This document shows, one piece after another, positions 1-12,042 of a stretch of DNA of 64,000 bases. The stretch comes from Candidatus Tidjanibacter faecipullorum (GTDB taxonomy: Bacteria; Bacteroidota; Bacteroidia; Bacteroidales; Rikenellaceae). The position numbers and the translations under genes were made by a program. Under the pieces are notes generated by a model that was given only the letters and a program-made list of their open reading frames with translations, ran no database searches and was not told the DNA's origin. Where the stretch lies: the NCBI GenBank assembly GCA_019116245.1, contig DXCC01000020.1:1-64000 (forward strand), given 5' to 3'. Numbering within the stretch: the first letter of the stretch is position 1; every line of letters begins with the position of its first letter.

Positions 1-24
1 TCCTCTCCTCTCCTCTCCTCTCCT
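1..24. repeat. Pentanucleotide tandem repeat (TCCTC)n
   Basis: The window opens with four perfect TCCTC units followed by a degenerate one, TCCTT at bases 21-25. The tract may continue to the left of the window. It lies outside any gene I can see, downstream of yqeY. Confidence 0.8.
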
Positions 25-121
25 TTTCCCCATCCGTTCCGCTCCCTTTCAGACTCAAGACGGATACCTAGGCCATCCCACCAGGACAGACAACCGCCAC
101 ATCCCGATGTGCCACAAAAAA

Positions 122-147
122 GGCGGAGCGACCTGCATCGCTCCGCC
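122..147 (-). terminator. Terminator of yqeY
   Basis: A ten-base stem (122-131 with 138-147) and six-base loop. On the minus strand it is followed by a run of T, and it sits just after the yqeY stop codon. Confidence 0.8.
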
Positions 148-180
148 CTTGTGTGCGCCTTCAAACGCTCTTGCGCATAC

Positions 181-630
181 CTATTTGGACAACAACTGCT
201 TGACCGCAGCCGAGATCTCGCGTCCGTCGGCCAGACCGGCCAGCCGCTTCGTGGCAACACCCATCACTTTGCCCATGTCGGCCGGCGATTGGGCGCCCAC
301 TTCGGCAATAATCTCCGTCAATTTGGCCTTCAGTTCCTCGGCCGAGAGCTGCTTCGGCAGGAAGACCTCGATGAATCCGGCCTCTGCCAGTTCGTTGGCA
401 GCCAGCTCTTCCCGACCGGCCTCCTTATAAAGTTGAGCCGACTCCTTGCGCTGTTTCACCAATTTCTGCATGATCTTCACCACATCGGCATCCGTCAGTT
501 CATGCGCGGCCCCCGATGTCTTCTCCAGCAGAATAGCCGCCTTCACGGCCCGCAGGGCAGCCAGCCGCTGCGCTTCCTTGGCCAGCATGGCCTGTTTGAT
601 CTCTTCGTTGATCCGTTGTTCCAGTGTCAT
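181..630 (-). CDS. yqeY: GatB/YqeY domain-containing protein
   Basis: This 149-residue protein matches the stand-alone YqeY family, related to the tail domain of the GatB subunit of the tRNA amidotransferase. The family is thought to bind tRNA; its exact role is not settled. The N-terminus reads MTLEQRINEEIKQAML and the middle has the usual helical region followed by a QSPADMGKVMG stretch, a family hallmark. The length is normal. The gene is cytosolic and monocistronic, with a terminator directly after it and the terminator of the preceding foldase gene upstream. Confidence 0.9.
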   Translation of the reverse strand: MTLEQRINEEIKQAMLAKEAQRLAALRAVKAAILLEKTSGAAHELTDADVVKIMQKLVKQRKESAQLYKEAGREELAANELAEAGFIEVFLPKQLSAEELKAKLTEIIAEVGAQSPADMGKVMGVATKRLAGLADGREISAAVKQLLSK

Positions 631-757
631 AATCGTTCGTTTTTTATCGTTTATTGATCTTCTCCATCCTCCTCTCCGCCACCGAAACCATCCGGTCCCC
701 CACCATCAGGGTATCCTTTCGTCCTCCCCGCTTCCGCGGCGTACCCGGAAAAACAAA

Positions 758-786
758 GAACCGCCCATCGCAATGATCGGCGGTTC
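758..786 (-). terminator. Terminator of the PpiD-like gene
   Basis: The stem pairs 758-769 with 775-786 with one mismatch. On the minus strand the stem is followed by TTTGTTTTT. It lies between the stop of the foldase gene and yqeY. Confidence 0.7.
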
Positions 787-822
787 CCGTTAATCGAATC
801 TGCGGAGCAAACCGCGCGTTTA

Positions 823-2871
823 TCAGAAGAATTTCACGCGCAGATCGGTAATGTCGCTCTCCTCGTTCAGCGCCTGCATGGTGCGCTGCAGTACGAAGTT
901 CACGGCATCGGTCTCGAGGCGCACCTTCTCGCTCTCCTCGGTAGCCACACCCGTCTGCTGGGCATCGGTAACGACGAAGCGGTATACGCCGTTGACACCC
1001 TCGACAGGCTGCGACAACTCGCCGACATTGACTGCCGTAATGGCACCTACCAACTGCGGCTCAACACCGATCTCGGGAATATAGAAGGCATTCCACTCCA
1101 CATTCTCGGCCTTGCGAATCTGCTCGCCGGTAGCGGCCGCTACCTCTTCGAGCGTGGCACCCGTCATTTCGGCTGCCAGGATGCGGGCCTTCTCCTGATT
1201 CATCAGCGTCTTGGTGATATCGGCCGTAGCCTGCTCCACCGTAGCGTACCCTTTTTCACGCACGCCGGTCAGCGCAGCCACATAGTAGTTGCCGTCGATA
1301 TCCATGATCTGCGACACGTCTCCGGTCTTGCCGTTGAACGCCCAGCGAACAATCTCCTTGGAGTTCTCCAGACCGTTGATTGCCCGGTCGGTCGTGCGGA
1401 TGCGCACCGTACGTTTGGAGAGCATCTGATCGCCGACAGCCTGGGCGAAGCCTTCGGCCGTACCGGCAGCAGCCGTCACGAAGTTGCTGGCCTTCTGATA
1501 AGCCTCCTGAATCGTAGCCGCACTCGGATCGATCTTGTAGGTTACCGTAGCCACCTGCATTTTCCGAACGGGGCGGGTCTTGTAGGTCAGTTTCACAACC
1601 TGCAGACCGGCGTCGCTCTCCACCGTATAGATATCACCCACATTGGCATTCATGGCAGCATCGGTGAAGGCCATCGGCAACTGTGCCGGAGTGAAACGTC
1701 CCAGATCACCGCCCTCGGAATACTGATCGAGGGAGTACTGGGCTGCCAGCGCTGCAAAATCGGCACCGCCGCGCAGCACATTGACCAGACTGTCAGCCAG
1801 CGCATTCTGGCCTTTCTGCAGCAGGATGTGCTGTGCGCCGAGCGTATCGGGCAACATCCGTACGTCCGCAATACGCGCCATCGTGTATTCGTCACCGTTG
1901 AGCGTCGGACCGGCCATTTTCGTACGGTCGCCGTCCAAAGCGGCCACCGCGGCATCGAGCTGATCCGGACGATAGTAGGTCTGATCGGGTTTCGTCTGCG
2001 AGTTCAGCAGCGCATACTGCATGGGCGCATCGCTGACGGCAAACTCGGCGGCAATGTCGTTCACCACCTCTTGGGCATCAGCGTAGTCGGCCTCGGAGGG
2101 CAGCACGTCGAATACGACATACTCGATGTCGCGCGAAGCCTCCTGACGGAAGGCCTCCTTGTTGGCGTCATAATAAGCCTTGACCTGAGCGGGCGTCACT
2201 TTCACCAGCGAGTCGGGCACCGTGTAGTATTCGCGGCCGATCACATCGGCGGCATACGTTTCGTTGGCCGCCTTCAGGCCGTGAGCGATCTCCAGGTCAT
2301 TGGCGAAGAAACCGCCCTCGACCAGCGAGATGTACTTGCTCATGATGCGCTCCTGCGCCATCTGGCTGCGGAGGAACGACCACAGGGCAAACGAGCCATC
2401 GTTATTGTTCACATTGGCGAGGAAGGCTTTGAGGAACTGGGCGTCAAACTCGCCGGTGGCCGGATTGGCAAACGTCGAGGTGATGACCGGCGAGAGATAG
2501 GCACCGTTCACCATGTCGACCTGCTCGGCGGCGGCAACGGTCATGCCGAGTTTCTGGAAGCCGGGCTGATAGGCATCCTGCATGATGAACTGCTGCCAGG
2601 CCATGTTGTAGATCATCTCCTGCTCCTCGGCCGAGAAAGCGTCACGACCCCACATCATTTTGTAGATGTTGGAGATCTCGTCGGATTTGTTCAGGAAATC
2701 GACATAACCGACGGTTTTGCCGTCAATCTCTCCGACGCGCATCTTACGCGAATTCATCAGGCTGCTGCCGGAGGTGAACACGTCTCCGATCAGGAAAGCC
2801 AGCAAAGCGACGAAGATCACGATCGTAACGATCACTCCGCCTTTGGTTCTCAAAGTGTTAAGACTTGCCAT
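823..2871 (-). CDS. Periplasmic peptidyl-prolyl isomerase, PpiD/SurA-like
   Basis: A 682-residue, membrane-anchored foldase for proteins crossing the periplasm. A single hydrophobic segment at about residues 13-32 anchors it and is followed by a long SurA_N-type chaperone region. A parvulin (PpiC) domain lies at about 345-440, with GAQHILLQKG and the GGDLGRF motif. The rest is a second chaperone-like segment. I start at 2871 (MASLNTLRTKGG) because this places the signal anchor at the terminus; an in-frame extension to 2982 has unlike, GC-rich coding. The gene is last in the coaX-to-ppiD run but has its own -7 box at 2990-2997. Confidence 0.88.
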   Translation of the reverse strand: MASLNTLRTKGGVIVTIVIFVALLAFLIGDVFTSGSSLMNSRKMRVGEIDGKTVGYVDFLNKSDEISNIYKMMWGRDAFSAEEQEMIYNMAWQQFIMQDAYQPGFQKLGMTVAAAEQVDMVNGAYLSPVITSTFANPATGEFDAQFLKAFLANVNNNDGSFALWSFLRSQMAQERIMSKYISLVEGGFFANDLEIAHGLKAANETYAADVIGREYYTVPDSLVKVTPAQVKAYYDANKEAFRQEASRDIEYVVFDVLPSEADYADAQEVVNDIAAEFAVSDAPMQYALLNSQTKPDQTYYRPDQLDAAVAALDGDRTKMAGPTLNGDEYTMARIADVRMLPDTLGAQHILLQKGQNALADSLVNVLRGGADFAALAAQYSLDQYSEGGDLGRFTPAQLPMAFTDAAMNANVGDIYTVESDAGLQVVKLTYKTRPVRKMQVATVTYKIDPSAATIQEAYQKASNFVTAAAGTAEGFAQAVGDQMLSKRTVRIRTTDRAINGLENSKEIVRWAFNGKTGDVSQIMDIDGNYYVAALTGVREKGYATVEQATADITKTLMNQEKARILAAEMTGATLEEVAAATGEQIRKAENVEWNAFYIPEIGVEPQLVGAITAVNVGELSQPVEGVNGVYRFVVTDAQQTGVATEESEKVRLETDAVNFVLQRTMQALNEESDITDLRVKFF

Positions 2872-2989
2872 ATACTGTTTTATATATTCATTTGCATGCA
2901 CGGCGCCACCGCCCGGGGCAGCGGCCGATCCGTTGGTTCCGCGCCGTCCCCACCGTTCCACGGGGAGACAAATCGGAATCAAGCGGCTT

Positions 2990-2997
2990 CAAAGATA
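2990..2997 (-). promoter_or_regulatory. Candidate -7 box for the PpiD-like gene
   Basis: The minus strand reads TATCTTTG, matching the Bacteroidota TAnnTTTG box, about 120 bases before the start. I see no good -33 element. Confidence 0.4.
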
Positions 2998-3056
2998 CGA
3001 ATTTTCCCGGTATTAACGCGTGGAACCGGCCGTTTTTTTGGAAGCGGGCATCAAAA

Positions 3057-4316
3057 CTACAACACCCTAATTTTCACCAGTTCCAACCGGGAAGAAGAGG
3101 ATTTGAGAATCCGGATCAGCTTGTTGTCGATGTGCACCTCCGACCCGACGGGGGGAATGCCGTCCTGGTTGAAAATAATGTAGCCGGCCAGCGTCTCGTA
3201 TTCGTCCGACTCCTCGATGCCGAGACCGTACTTCTCGTTCAGGTATTTCACCTCCAGCCGACACGAGAAGACATATTCGTTCTCGCCCGTCTGCTTCTCG
3301 ACCAGATCCTGCACGTCGTGTTCGTCGTCGATCTCGCCGAAGATCTCCTCCAGCACATCCTCCAGCGAGATGATGCCCGCCGTGCCGCCGAACTCGTCGA
3401 TGACCACCGCCACGGAGGCACGGTCGGTGGTAAACTCGGCCAGGAACTTCTCGGCCGGCATCGTCTCCGGCACATAACGCACCTGGCGCATGCAAGCCCG
3501 GATATTCGCCGGTTTGCGGAACAGACTCTTGCTGTTCACGTAACCGATGATGTTGTCAATCGACCCCTCCCAGACGAAAATGCGCGAGAACTGGCTCTCC
3601 ACGAACTGCTCCTGGAGTTCGTCCAGCGACGCTTCCACGTCGATCGCCTCCACATCCACACGCGGCACCATGCAGTCCCGCACCAGCAGGTCGGACAGAT
3701 CGAGCGCATTCTGAAAAATACGGAATTCGTGCTCCTGCTCGGGCTGGGGTTCGCCGTTCTCCTCGAGCAGATTTTCCAAATCGACCTTCTCGAAACTCTT
3801 GATGCCGTCGCCCTTCTTCACCCGGATGCCGAACAGCCACAGCAGACCGCACGAAAGCCACGTGGAGAATTTGGCAATCGGATAGAGCACCACATAGATG
3901 ACCATCAGCGGGCCGGCAAAAGTCCGCAGATAGGAGTTGGGATGGAGCTTGACGATCGCCTTGGGGGTAAATTCGCCGACAAAGATGATGACCAGCGTCG
4001 AAATGAGCGACTCGATGATGACCGATCCCGTGTCCGTACCGAGCGGAAGCCCCCATCGCTCGGCCAGATAGTGGATAATCAGGGTCATGTTCAGCGAATA
4101 GACGACCAGCACGATGTTGTTGCCGACCAGCATGGTCGTCAGATACTGCCCCTGATTGCGGGTAAAGATGTCGGCAATGCGGCTGAAGAAGGGATTCTGC
4201 TTGCGGTCAATCTCCAGTTTCAGCTTGTTGGAGCTGGTGAAGGCAATCTCCATGCCCGAGAAGAACGCCGAAAGCAACAGCGCGACGACCGTTATGACCA
4301 CCACGTGTCCCATCAC
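3057..4316 (-). CDS. CNNM/CorC family membrane protein (GldE-like)
   Basis: This 419-residue protein has the architecture of the hemolysin C/CorC family. The N-terminal CNNM transmembrane domain has about four hydrophobic segments within residues 1-150. A pair of CBS domains follows at about 200-320 (RDCMVPRVDVEAID opens the first), then a C-terminal CorC_HlyC domain. Family members are linked to Mg2+/Co2+ transport, and in Bacteroidota the subgroup GldE is linked to lipoprotein and gliding functions. Which applies here cannot be told from sequence. Its start overlaps the lptC stop by four bases, so the two are translationally coupled. Confidence 0.85.
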   Translation of the reverse strand: MMGHVVVITVVALLLSAFFSGMEIAFTSSNKLKLEIDRKQNPFFSRIADIFTRNQGQYLTTMLVGNNIVLVVYSLNMTLIIHYLAERWGLPLGTDTGSVIIESLISTLVIIFVGEFTPKAIVKLHPNSYLRTFAGPLMVIYVVLYPIAKFSTWLSCGLLWLFGIRVKKGDGIKSFEKVDLENLLEENGEPQPEQEHEFRIFQNALDLSDLLVRDCMVPRVDVEAIDVEASLDELQEQFVESQFSRIFVWEGSIDNIIGYVNSKSLFRKPANIRACMRQVRYVPETMPAEKFLAEFTTDRASVAVVIDEFGGTAGIISLEDVLEEIFGEIDDEHDVQDLVEKQTGENEYVFSCRLEVKYLNEKYGLGIEESDEYETLAGYIIFNQDGIPPVGSEVHIDNKLIRILKSSSSRLELVKIRVL

Positions 4317-4954
4317 TCCGCTGTTTTAGCCGGCTCGGCGGCGCTGTCCGACGCCGGAGCCTCCGTCTGCTCCTGACCGCCGCCCGTATAGGGGGTGGTG
4401 TCAATGGCCATCGTACCCTCGTATTCGTGGAATACCCACGACTCGAGCCCCTTGTTGGATTCGATGCCTTCGCCGAAATGGATGCCGTTGGCATCCTCGA
4501 CGCGCACCTTCACGTTGGAATAGACCCGGTCGGTCTTGGCATCCCAGAACAGCTGGTCCGTATAGAGCGTATTGCCCGAGCCCGAAGCCACCACGTTGCC
4601 GCTGGCCATCCACAGGTCGCGTTTGGAATAGTAGATGGCGCGGTCGGCCCGCAGGGTCGATTCGACCACCTCGGTCGAGTCCTGGTAGGTCTGCACGAAG
4701 ATTCCCTCCGGATACCGGTCATAGGGATCGCGCGCCTCGCCGAACTGTTCGCGCAGCGGGGTTTCAAAATAGTAGGACTTCAATCCGTTGCGACTGACCA
4801 CCATGGTCAGGTCCTCGGTGCGCATGGTCACCAGCATCTCCGGATTGACCGGTTCGCTCTTTTTCTCGGGACGGCAGGCAAAAAAGAGGGCAGCATTTCC
4901 CACGATCATGAGAAATGCCACCCCTTTTTCGATATGTCTACGTAATCCGTTCAT
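4313..4954 (-). CDS. lptC: LPS export protein LptC
   Basis: A 213-residue lipoprotein-like protein of the LptC family. In the family it takes lipopolysaccharide from the inner-membrane LptBFG transporter and hands it to LptA in the periplasm. The N-terminus has a hydrophobic stretch ending in FFAC, making Cys27 a likely lipidation site. The body has the expected beta-rich sequence with repeated strands (TDQLFWDAKTDRVYSN, GEGIESNKGLESWVF). It follows the TPR gene by 30 bases and overlaps the CNNM gene, so it belongs to the same transcript. A serine/alanine-rich tail ends the protein. Confidence 0.85.
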   Translation of the reverse strand: MNGLRRHIEKGVAFLMIVGNAALFFACRPEKKSEPVNPEMLVTMRTEDLTMVVSRNGLKSYYFETPLREQFGEARDPYDRYPEGIFVQTYQDSTEVVESTLRADRAIYYSKRDLWMASGNVVASGSGNTLYTDQLFWDAKTDRVYSNVKVRVEDANGIHFGEGIESNKGLESWVFHEYEGTMAIDTTPYTGGGQEQTEAPASDSAAEPAKTAE

Positions 4955-4984
4955 CGGAATTCCGTCCTGTGCGACGGGAACGCG

Positions 4985-6319
4985 TTAGTCCACCATCTTC
5001 ACGGTCGTACGGCCGGTGATCCAACCGCACTTCACGTCGTAGGGAGCTCCTGCGGAAGTCAGACCGCGGAAGAAGAGCTCGTCACGCGACGGGAACGAAC
5101 GGCGGAACATGGCCATCGTCTCGTCGATCTGCTTCTGCTCGGGCGAACCCTCGGCAAAGAGTTTGCGACCCGAAGCGAGCACGTCGTATGCCAGCCAGAA
5201 TACCGTCTGGCTGTCGAAGCCCTGGCAAGCGGTAGCACCGGCCGCATAGGACTGGGCCAGCATGATGTAGGCATAACCGTTCTCCGGGTTGAGCTGACGG
5301 GCCTGCGAAGCGTAGTTGGCCGCCTCGGCCGCATTCTTCATGGAGAGTTCCGTACCGGAGATCTCGACGGCCAGCATCGACTTGGTAGCCGGATCGGTAG
5401 CCTGTGCAAAGGCCTGCTTGAGGAAGGCAACCGCATTGGCATCATCGCCCATCTTCACATAGGCCGATGCCACGAGCTGGGCGGTCTGTGCCGACGGATC
5501 GGCGGCATAGTACTGCTCACCCACCTCGGTCAGGAAAGCCGTGTAGCACTCTGCCTTCAGCAGCGTATTGAACGCCTTGGCCAGCACGGCAGCCGACGGA
5601 TCGGCGGCAATGCGGGTGCGGAAGATGGGCTCAAGATTCTCGCAGTTGGCGGCGCCGCTCGATACGAAGAGAGCGTCGAACGTCGTCTTGGCAGCCTCGT
5701 CGGTCGTCTTGTCCATCAGTTCGGAGAGCCACTCGTACTTTTCCATGTAGTAGCTCGTCTCGACCAGGTCGTTCTTGTAGTCGGTCGTCAGTTCGTTGAA
5801 GTAGAGGTTGATGAAGTTCGGATCGGGTTTGGCGGCATTGGCCTCGATCGCCTCCTCGAAATAGGTGCGCACGCCGTCACGGTCGCTGGCCATGAAGCTG
5901 CAGTAATCCTTGGCCTTCTGCACGAGAATGTAGGGACGGCCGTAGCGGGCATCGTCACCGAAGTTCTGCTCACGCAGGTCGTAGAGCATGATCAGCGAAT
6001 CGACATAGTTTTTGCGCTGGTTGAGATCCATGCTCCGCTGAATCTTGTTCTTGTAAATGTTGATCGCGTACACATAGATATTCTGGGCGCCCTTGGGCGA
6101 ATTCTTGATCAGGTCGGGCAGATAACCCAGCGCATCGTCGTAACGCTGGCTGTTGTAGGCGTCACGGTAGAAGTTGAACTTCAGCGCATTCTGATAGCGC
6201 TCCTCCTGCGTCGCATTCTCGCCCCATTCCGGACCGAGCTCCCGGGTCTGCGCAAACATGGAAGTGCCGCCGAACACCACCATCGCGGCAACCAATAAGC
6301 TTTTTTTCAAAGAGTTCAT
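4985..6319 (-). CDS. Secreted TPR-repeat protein
   Basis: A 444-residue protein with an N-terminal signal peptide (residues 1-23, ending SMFAQ) and helical repeats of TPR type across the remainder, for example ASAYVKMGDDANAVAFLKQA. No catalytic motif is visible. It is probably periplasmic or bound to the outer membrane. It sits between an outer-membrane protein gene (38 bases upstream) and lptC (30 bases downstream), which suggests a role in outer-membrane assembly; that is inference from position only. Confidence 0.75.
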   Translation of the reverse strand: MNSLKKSLLVAAMVVFGGTSMFAQTRELGPEWGENATQEERYQNALKFNFYRDAYNSQRYDDALGYLPDLIKNSPKGAQNIYVYAINIYKNKIQRSMDLNQRKNYVDSLIMLYDLREQNFGDDARYGRPYILVQKAKDYCSFMASDRDGVRTYFEEAIEANAAKPDPNFINLYFNELTTDYKNDLVETSYYMEKYEWLSELMDKTTDEAAKTTFDALFVSSGAANCENLEPIFRTRIAADPSAAVLAKAFNTLLKAECYTAFLTEVGEQYYAADPSAQTAQLVASAYVKMGDDANAVAFLKQAFAQATDPATKSMLAVEISGTELSMKNAAEAANYASQARQLNPENGYAYIMLAQSYAAGATACQGFDSQTVFWLAYDVLASGRKLFAEGSPEQKQIDETMAMFRRSFPSRDELFFRGLTSAGAPYDVKCGWITGRTTVKMVD

Positions 6320-6357
6320 AGTGTATTGATAAGTTTTGTGTCGTTTTCGGATTCGCT

Positions 6358-7677
6358 CTAATCGTATTTGTATTTCATGAACCAGTAGTCATCGCCGAAG
6401 AGGCTCAGGCCGATCGATACGCGGAAGAAGTTCTCGCGGATCAGCCCCGGAGCTACCACGCCGCGCATGCCGTACTCGAAGCCCACGTCGATCGCATTCA
6501 CGCCGCGCGCACCGAGCGGAATACCCACGCCGACCGTCACCGTCGTCTCGTCGATGTTGTGACCGTCGAACGCCATGTAATACTGGCTGTACCGGACGCC
6601 GAGCCGATAGGCCCAGCGGTTGAGCACCTTCCGCACGTCACCCGCCTTGGGAACCAGCTGTACGCCGGCATTGACGGTGTGGGTATCGCGGTAGCGGACG
6701 CCGGTCGTCGCATCGGTACCGTTGACGCTCCACCCGGCAAAGCGGTAGTCCACGCCACCGCTCCAGCGCGTGCCCTGATAGTAGAGACCGCCGCCGAAGG
6801 TGTGCGGCAGACGGAACGAAGACCGATAGGAACGGTTCACCACCTCGTCGTAACCGACCGACGTGAAATAGGGACCGTGCTCGATCACCTCGACGATCCG
6901 GCTATTCAACCGACCGCCCATGCTGTAGGTCAGGCCGAGGGTCAGCGTACGGTCGCCGCGCTTCATCAGGCGGGCCTGCAGACCGAACTCGCCCATCAGC
7001 CGGCTGATCTGCTCCTGGTTGTCGGAGGTCAGCCCCAGATAGTAGCCGTCGCCCACGACCGGCTCAATAGTCTGCTGGTAATTGCGACGGATGTTACCTT
7101 GATAGTAAATCAGTTGGGCGCCGACCGAAAGCCAGTCGGTCACCGCATAGCCCAGACCGGCCTTGATCTGATTGACGCCGCCGGTGCCGGCATAGAGGTA
7201 GTGGACATAGCCGATGTTCTCCCACACGTTGTCGGCCTCCTCCATGGTCGTGATGCGGTAGCCGACGCTGCTGTAGGGATTGACGGTCACGGCCAGGCCG
7301 AGCCCCTTGGCCAGCGGCAGCTGGAACGCGACGTCGCTCACATTGAAGGAAAGATAGCTGTTGCGGGTCGTCTGCGAACGCAGGAATGTGGCCTCGCCGT
7401 CTATTCCGACGTGGAAGAGGGCCGTCTGCCGGCCGATCGCACTGTACGAAGCGGGGTTCTGCAGGTTCATGGCCTTGTCGGAACGGAAGCCGATGCCGAC
7501 GCCGCCCATGCCGCGCGAAGCTGCGGTGACGGGATTTTCCAGATCGCCTATCCCGTAGAACGAATAGGGCGAGAAGGTATTGATGCTGCTGCCCAGCGCC
7601 TGTGCGGACAGGACGACCGGCACACAAGCCATCAACACGGCGAGGAGGATGCTACAACCTATTTTTCTGCTCCGCAT
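6358..7677 (-). CDS. Outer-membrane beta-barrel protein, FadL/OmpP1-like
   Basis: A 439-residue exported protein. The signal peptide covers about residues 1-25 and the mature part opens with SINTFSPYSFYGIGDLENP, typical of a Bacteroidota family distantly related to the FadL/OmpP1 channels. Alternating aromatic and glycine-rich strands continue to the C-terminus, which ends in FMKYKYD. The substrate is unknown. The start codon lies inside the end of coaX (26-base overlap), so the two are probably co-transcribed. This barrel, the TPR protein and lptC form one block. Confidence 0.78.
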   Translation of the reverse strand: MRSRKIGCSILLAVLMACVPVVLSAQALGSSINTFSPYSFYGIGDLENPVTAASRGMGGVGIGFRSDKAMNLQNPASYSAIGRQTALFHVGIDGEATFLRSQTTRNSYLSFNVSDVAFQLPLAKGLGLAVTVNPYSSVGYRITTMEEADNVWENIGYVHYLYAGTGGVNQIKAGLGYAVTDWLSVGAQLIYYQGNIRRNYQQTIEPVVGDGYYLGLTSDNQEQISRLMGEFGLQARLMKRGDRTLTLGLTYSMGGRLNSRIVEVIEHGPYFTSVGYDEVVNRSYRSSFRLPHTFGGGLYYQGTRWSGGVDYRFAGWSVNGTDATTGVRYRDTHTVNAGVQLVPKAGDVRKVLNRWAYRLGVRYSQYYMAFDGHNIDETTVTVGVGIPLGARGVNAIDVGFEYGMRGVVAPGLIRENFFRVSIGLSLFGDDYWFMKYKYD

Positions 7678-8410
7678 TATAGTTCAGTATGGTGTTCAAT
7701 CCGGTCAGCACCAGATCGTGGTTCGCAAATATCGTGCTTTTAAATCGTTTTTCAAAGAAAGCCGCATCGCCACCCGTAAAAATAGTGACCAGACCGGCAT
7801 GGTTCCGGCCGTACCGCCGCATCCACTCGCCCACCTCCGCGACGATGCCTTCAATCACCCCCACGGCCATCGCTTCGCGCGTGGTGGCGGGTACCGTTCC
7901 CTCGCGGTAGTCCCGATACTCCTCGATGCCGATCAGCGGCAGCCGTCCCGTGTAGTCGTGCAGGGCACGGAAGCGCATCGCCAGTCCCGGTGAGATGCTT
8001 CCGCCGCGATAGACGCCGTCGGCCGTCACGACATCTAGCGTGATGGCCGAGCCGAAATCGACAATGAACAGGTTGCGTCCGGGCCACAGCGTCACGCCGC
8101 CCACCGCAGCCGCCAGCCGGTCGGCCCCCAGCGTAGCCGGCGAACCGTAGCCGTTGCGCAGCGGAATCGGAGTCCGGTTGTCGAAATCGACCACGAAGTC
8201 CGCCCGGCGGCGCAGACAGGCCGCATAGGCGGGATCTACCGCACAGGTCGATGCCACAATGGCCCGTTCCACCCGGGGGCACGCAACCAGCAACTCCTCC
8301 AGCTGCTCCACGCCGCATGCTTCGGCCACCCAGCGCCGCGCGACGACACCGTCGTCCATCAGCACCGCCTTCAGCCGGCTGTTGCCTATGTCTACGATCA
8401 GATTCATCAT
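7652..8410 (-). CDS. coaX: Type III pantothenate kinase
   Basis: CoaX phosphorylates pantothenate, the first step of coenzyme A synthesis. The 252-residue protein has the ASKHA-fold phosphate-binding motif DIGNSRLKAVLMDDG at its start, LGADRLAA, and the FGSAITLDVV motif. Family length is about 250. I start at 8410 (MMNLIVDIGNS), or equally 8407; an extension to 8431 adds residues outside the family fold. It follows mfd by about 60 bases and overlaps the barrel gene downstream, so it begins the envelope block while encoding a cytosolic enzyme. Confidence 0.92.
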   Translation of the reverse strand: MMNLIVDIGNSRLKAVLMDDGVVARRWVAEACGVEQLEELLVACPRVERAIVASTCAVDPAYAACLRRRADFVVDFDNRTPIPLRNGYGSPATLGADRLAAAVGGVTLWPGRNLFIVDFGSAITLDVVTADGVYRGGSISPGLAMRFRALHDYTGRLPLIGIEEYRDYREGTVPATTREAMAVGVIEGIVAEVGEWMRRYGRNHAGLVTIFTGGDAAFFEKRFKSTIFANHDLVLTGLNTILNYNAEQKNRL

Positions 8411-8472
8411 CCGTTCCGGCCCCTGCGACACATCCCCGCGGAGAGCGCCGCATCCGGCCCCTTCGCTTGCCG

Positions 8473-11886
<3,414 letters not shown>

Positions 11887-12042
11887 TCCGCTCCGCCGGC
11901 CGCCCGGCCGGTCCGGAGGGGCCGCGCACCGCATTCCGCACCGGAACGCAGCCGCAGCCGCAAAAAACGAAATCCGGTCACCGTCCCGCACATGTCGGTT
12001 CGATGGCCGGACTCCGTAAAATCATTCGTACGCGTCGATGCC

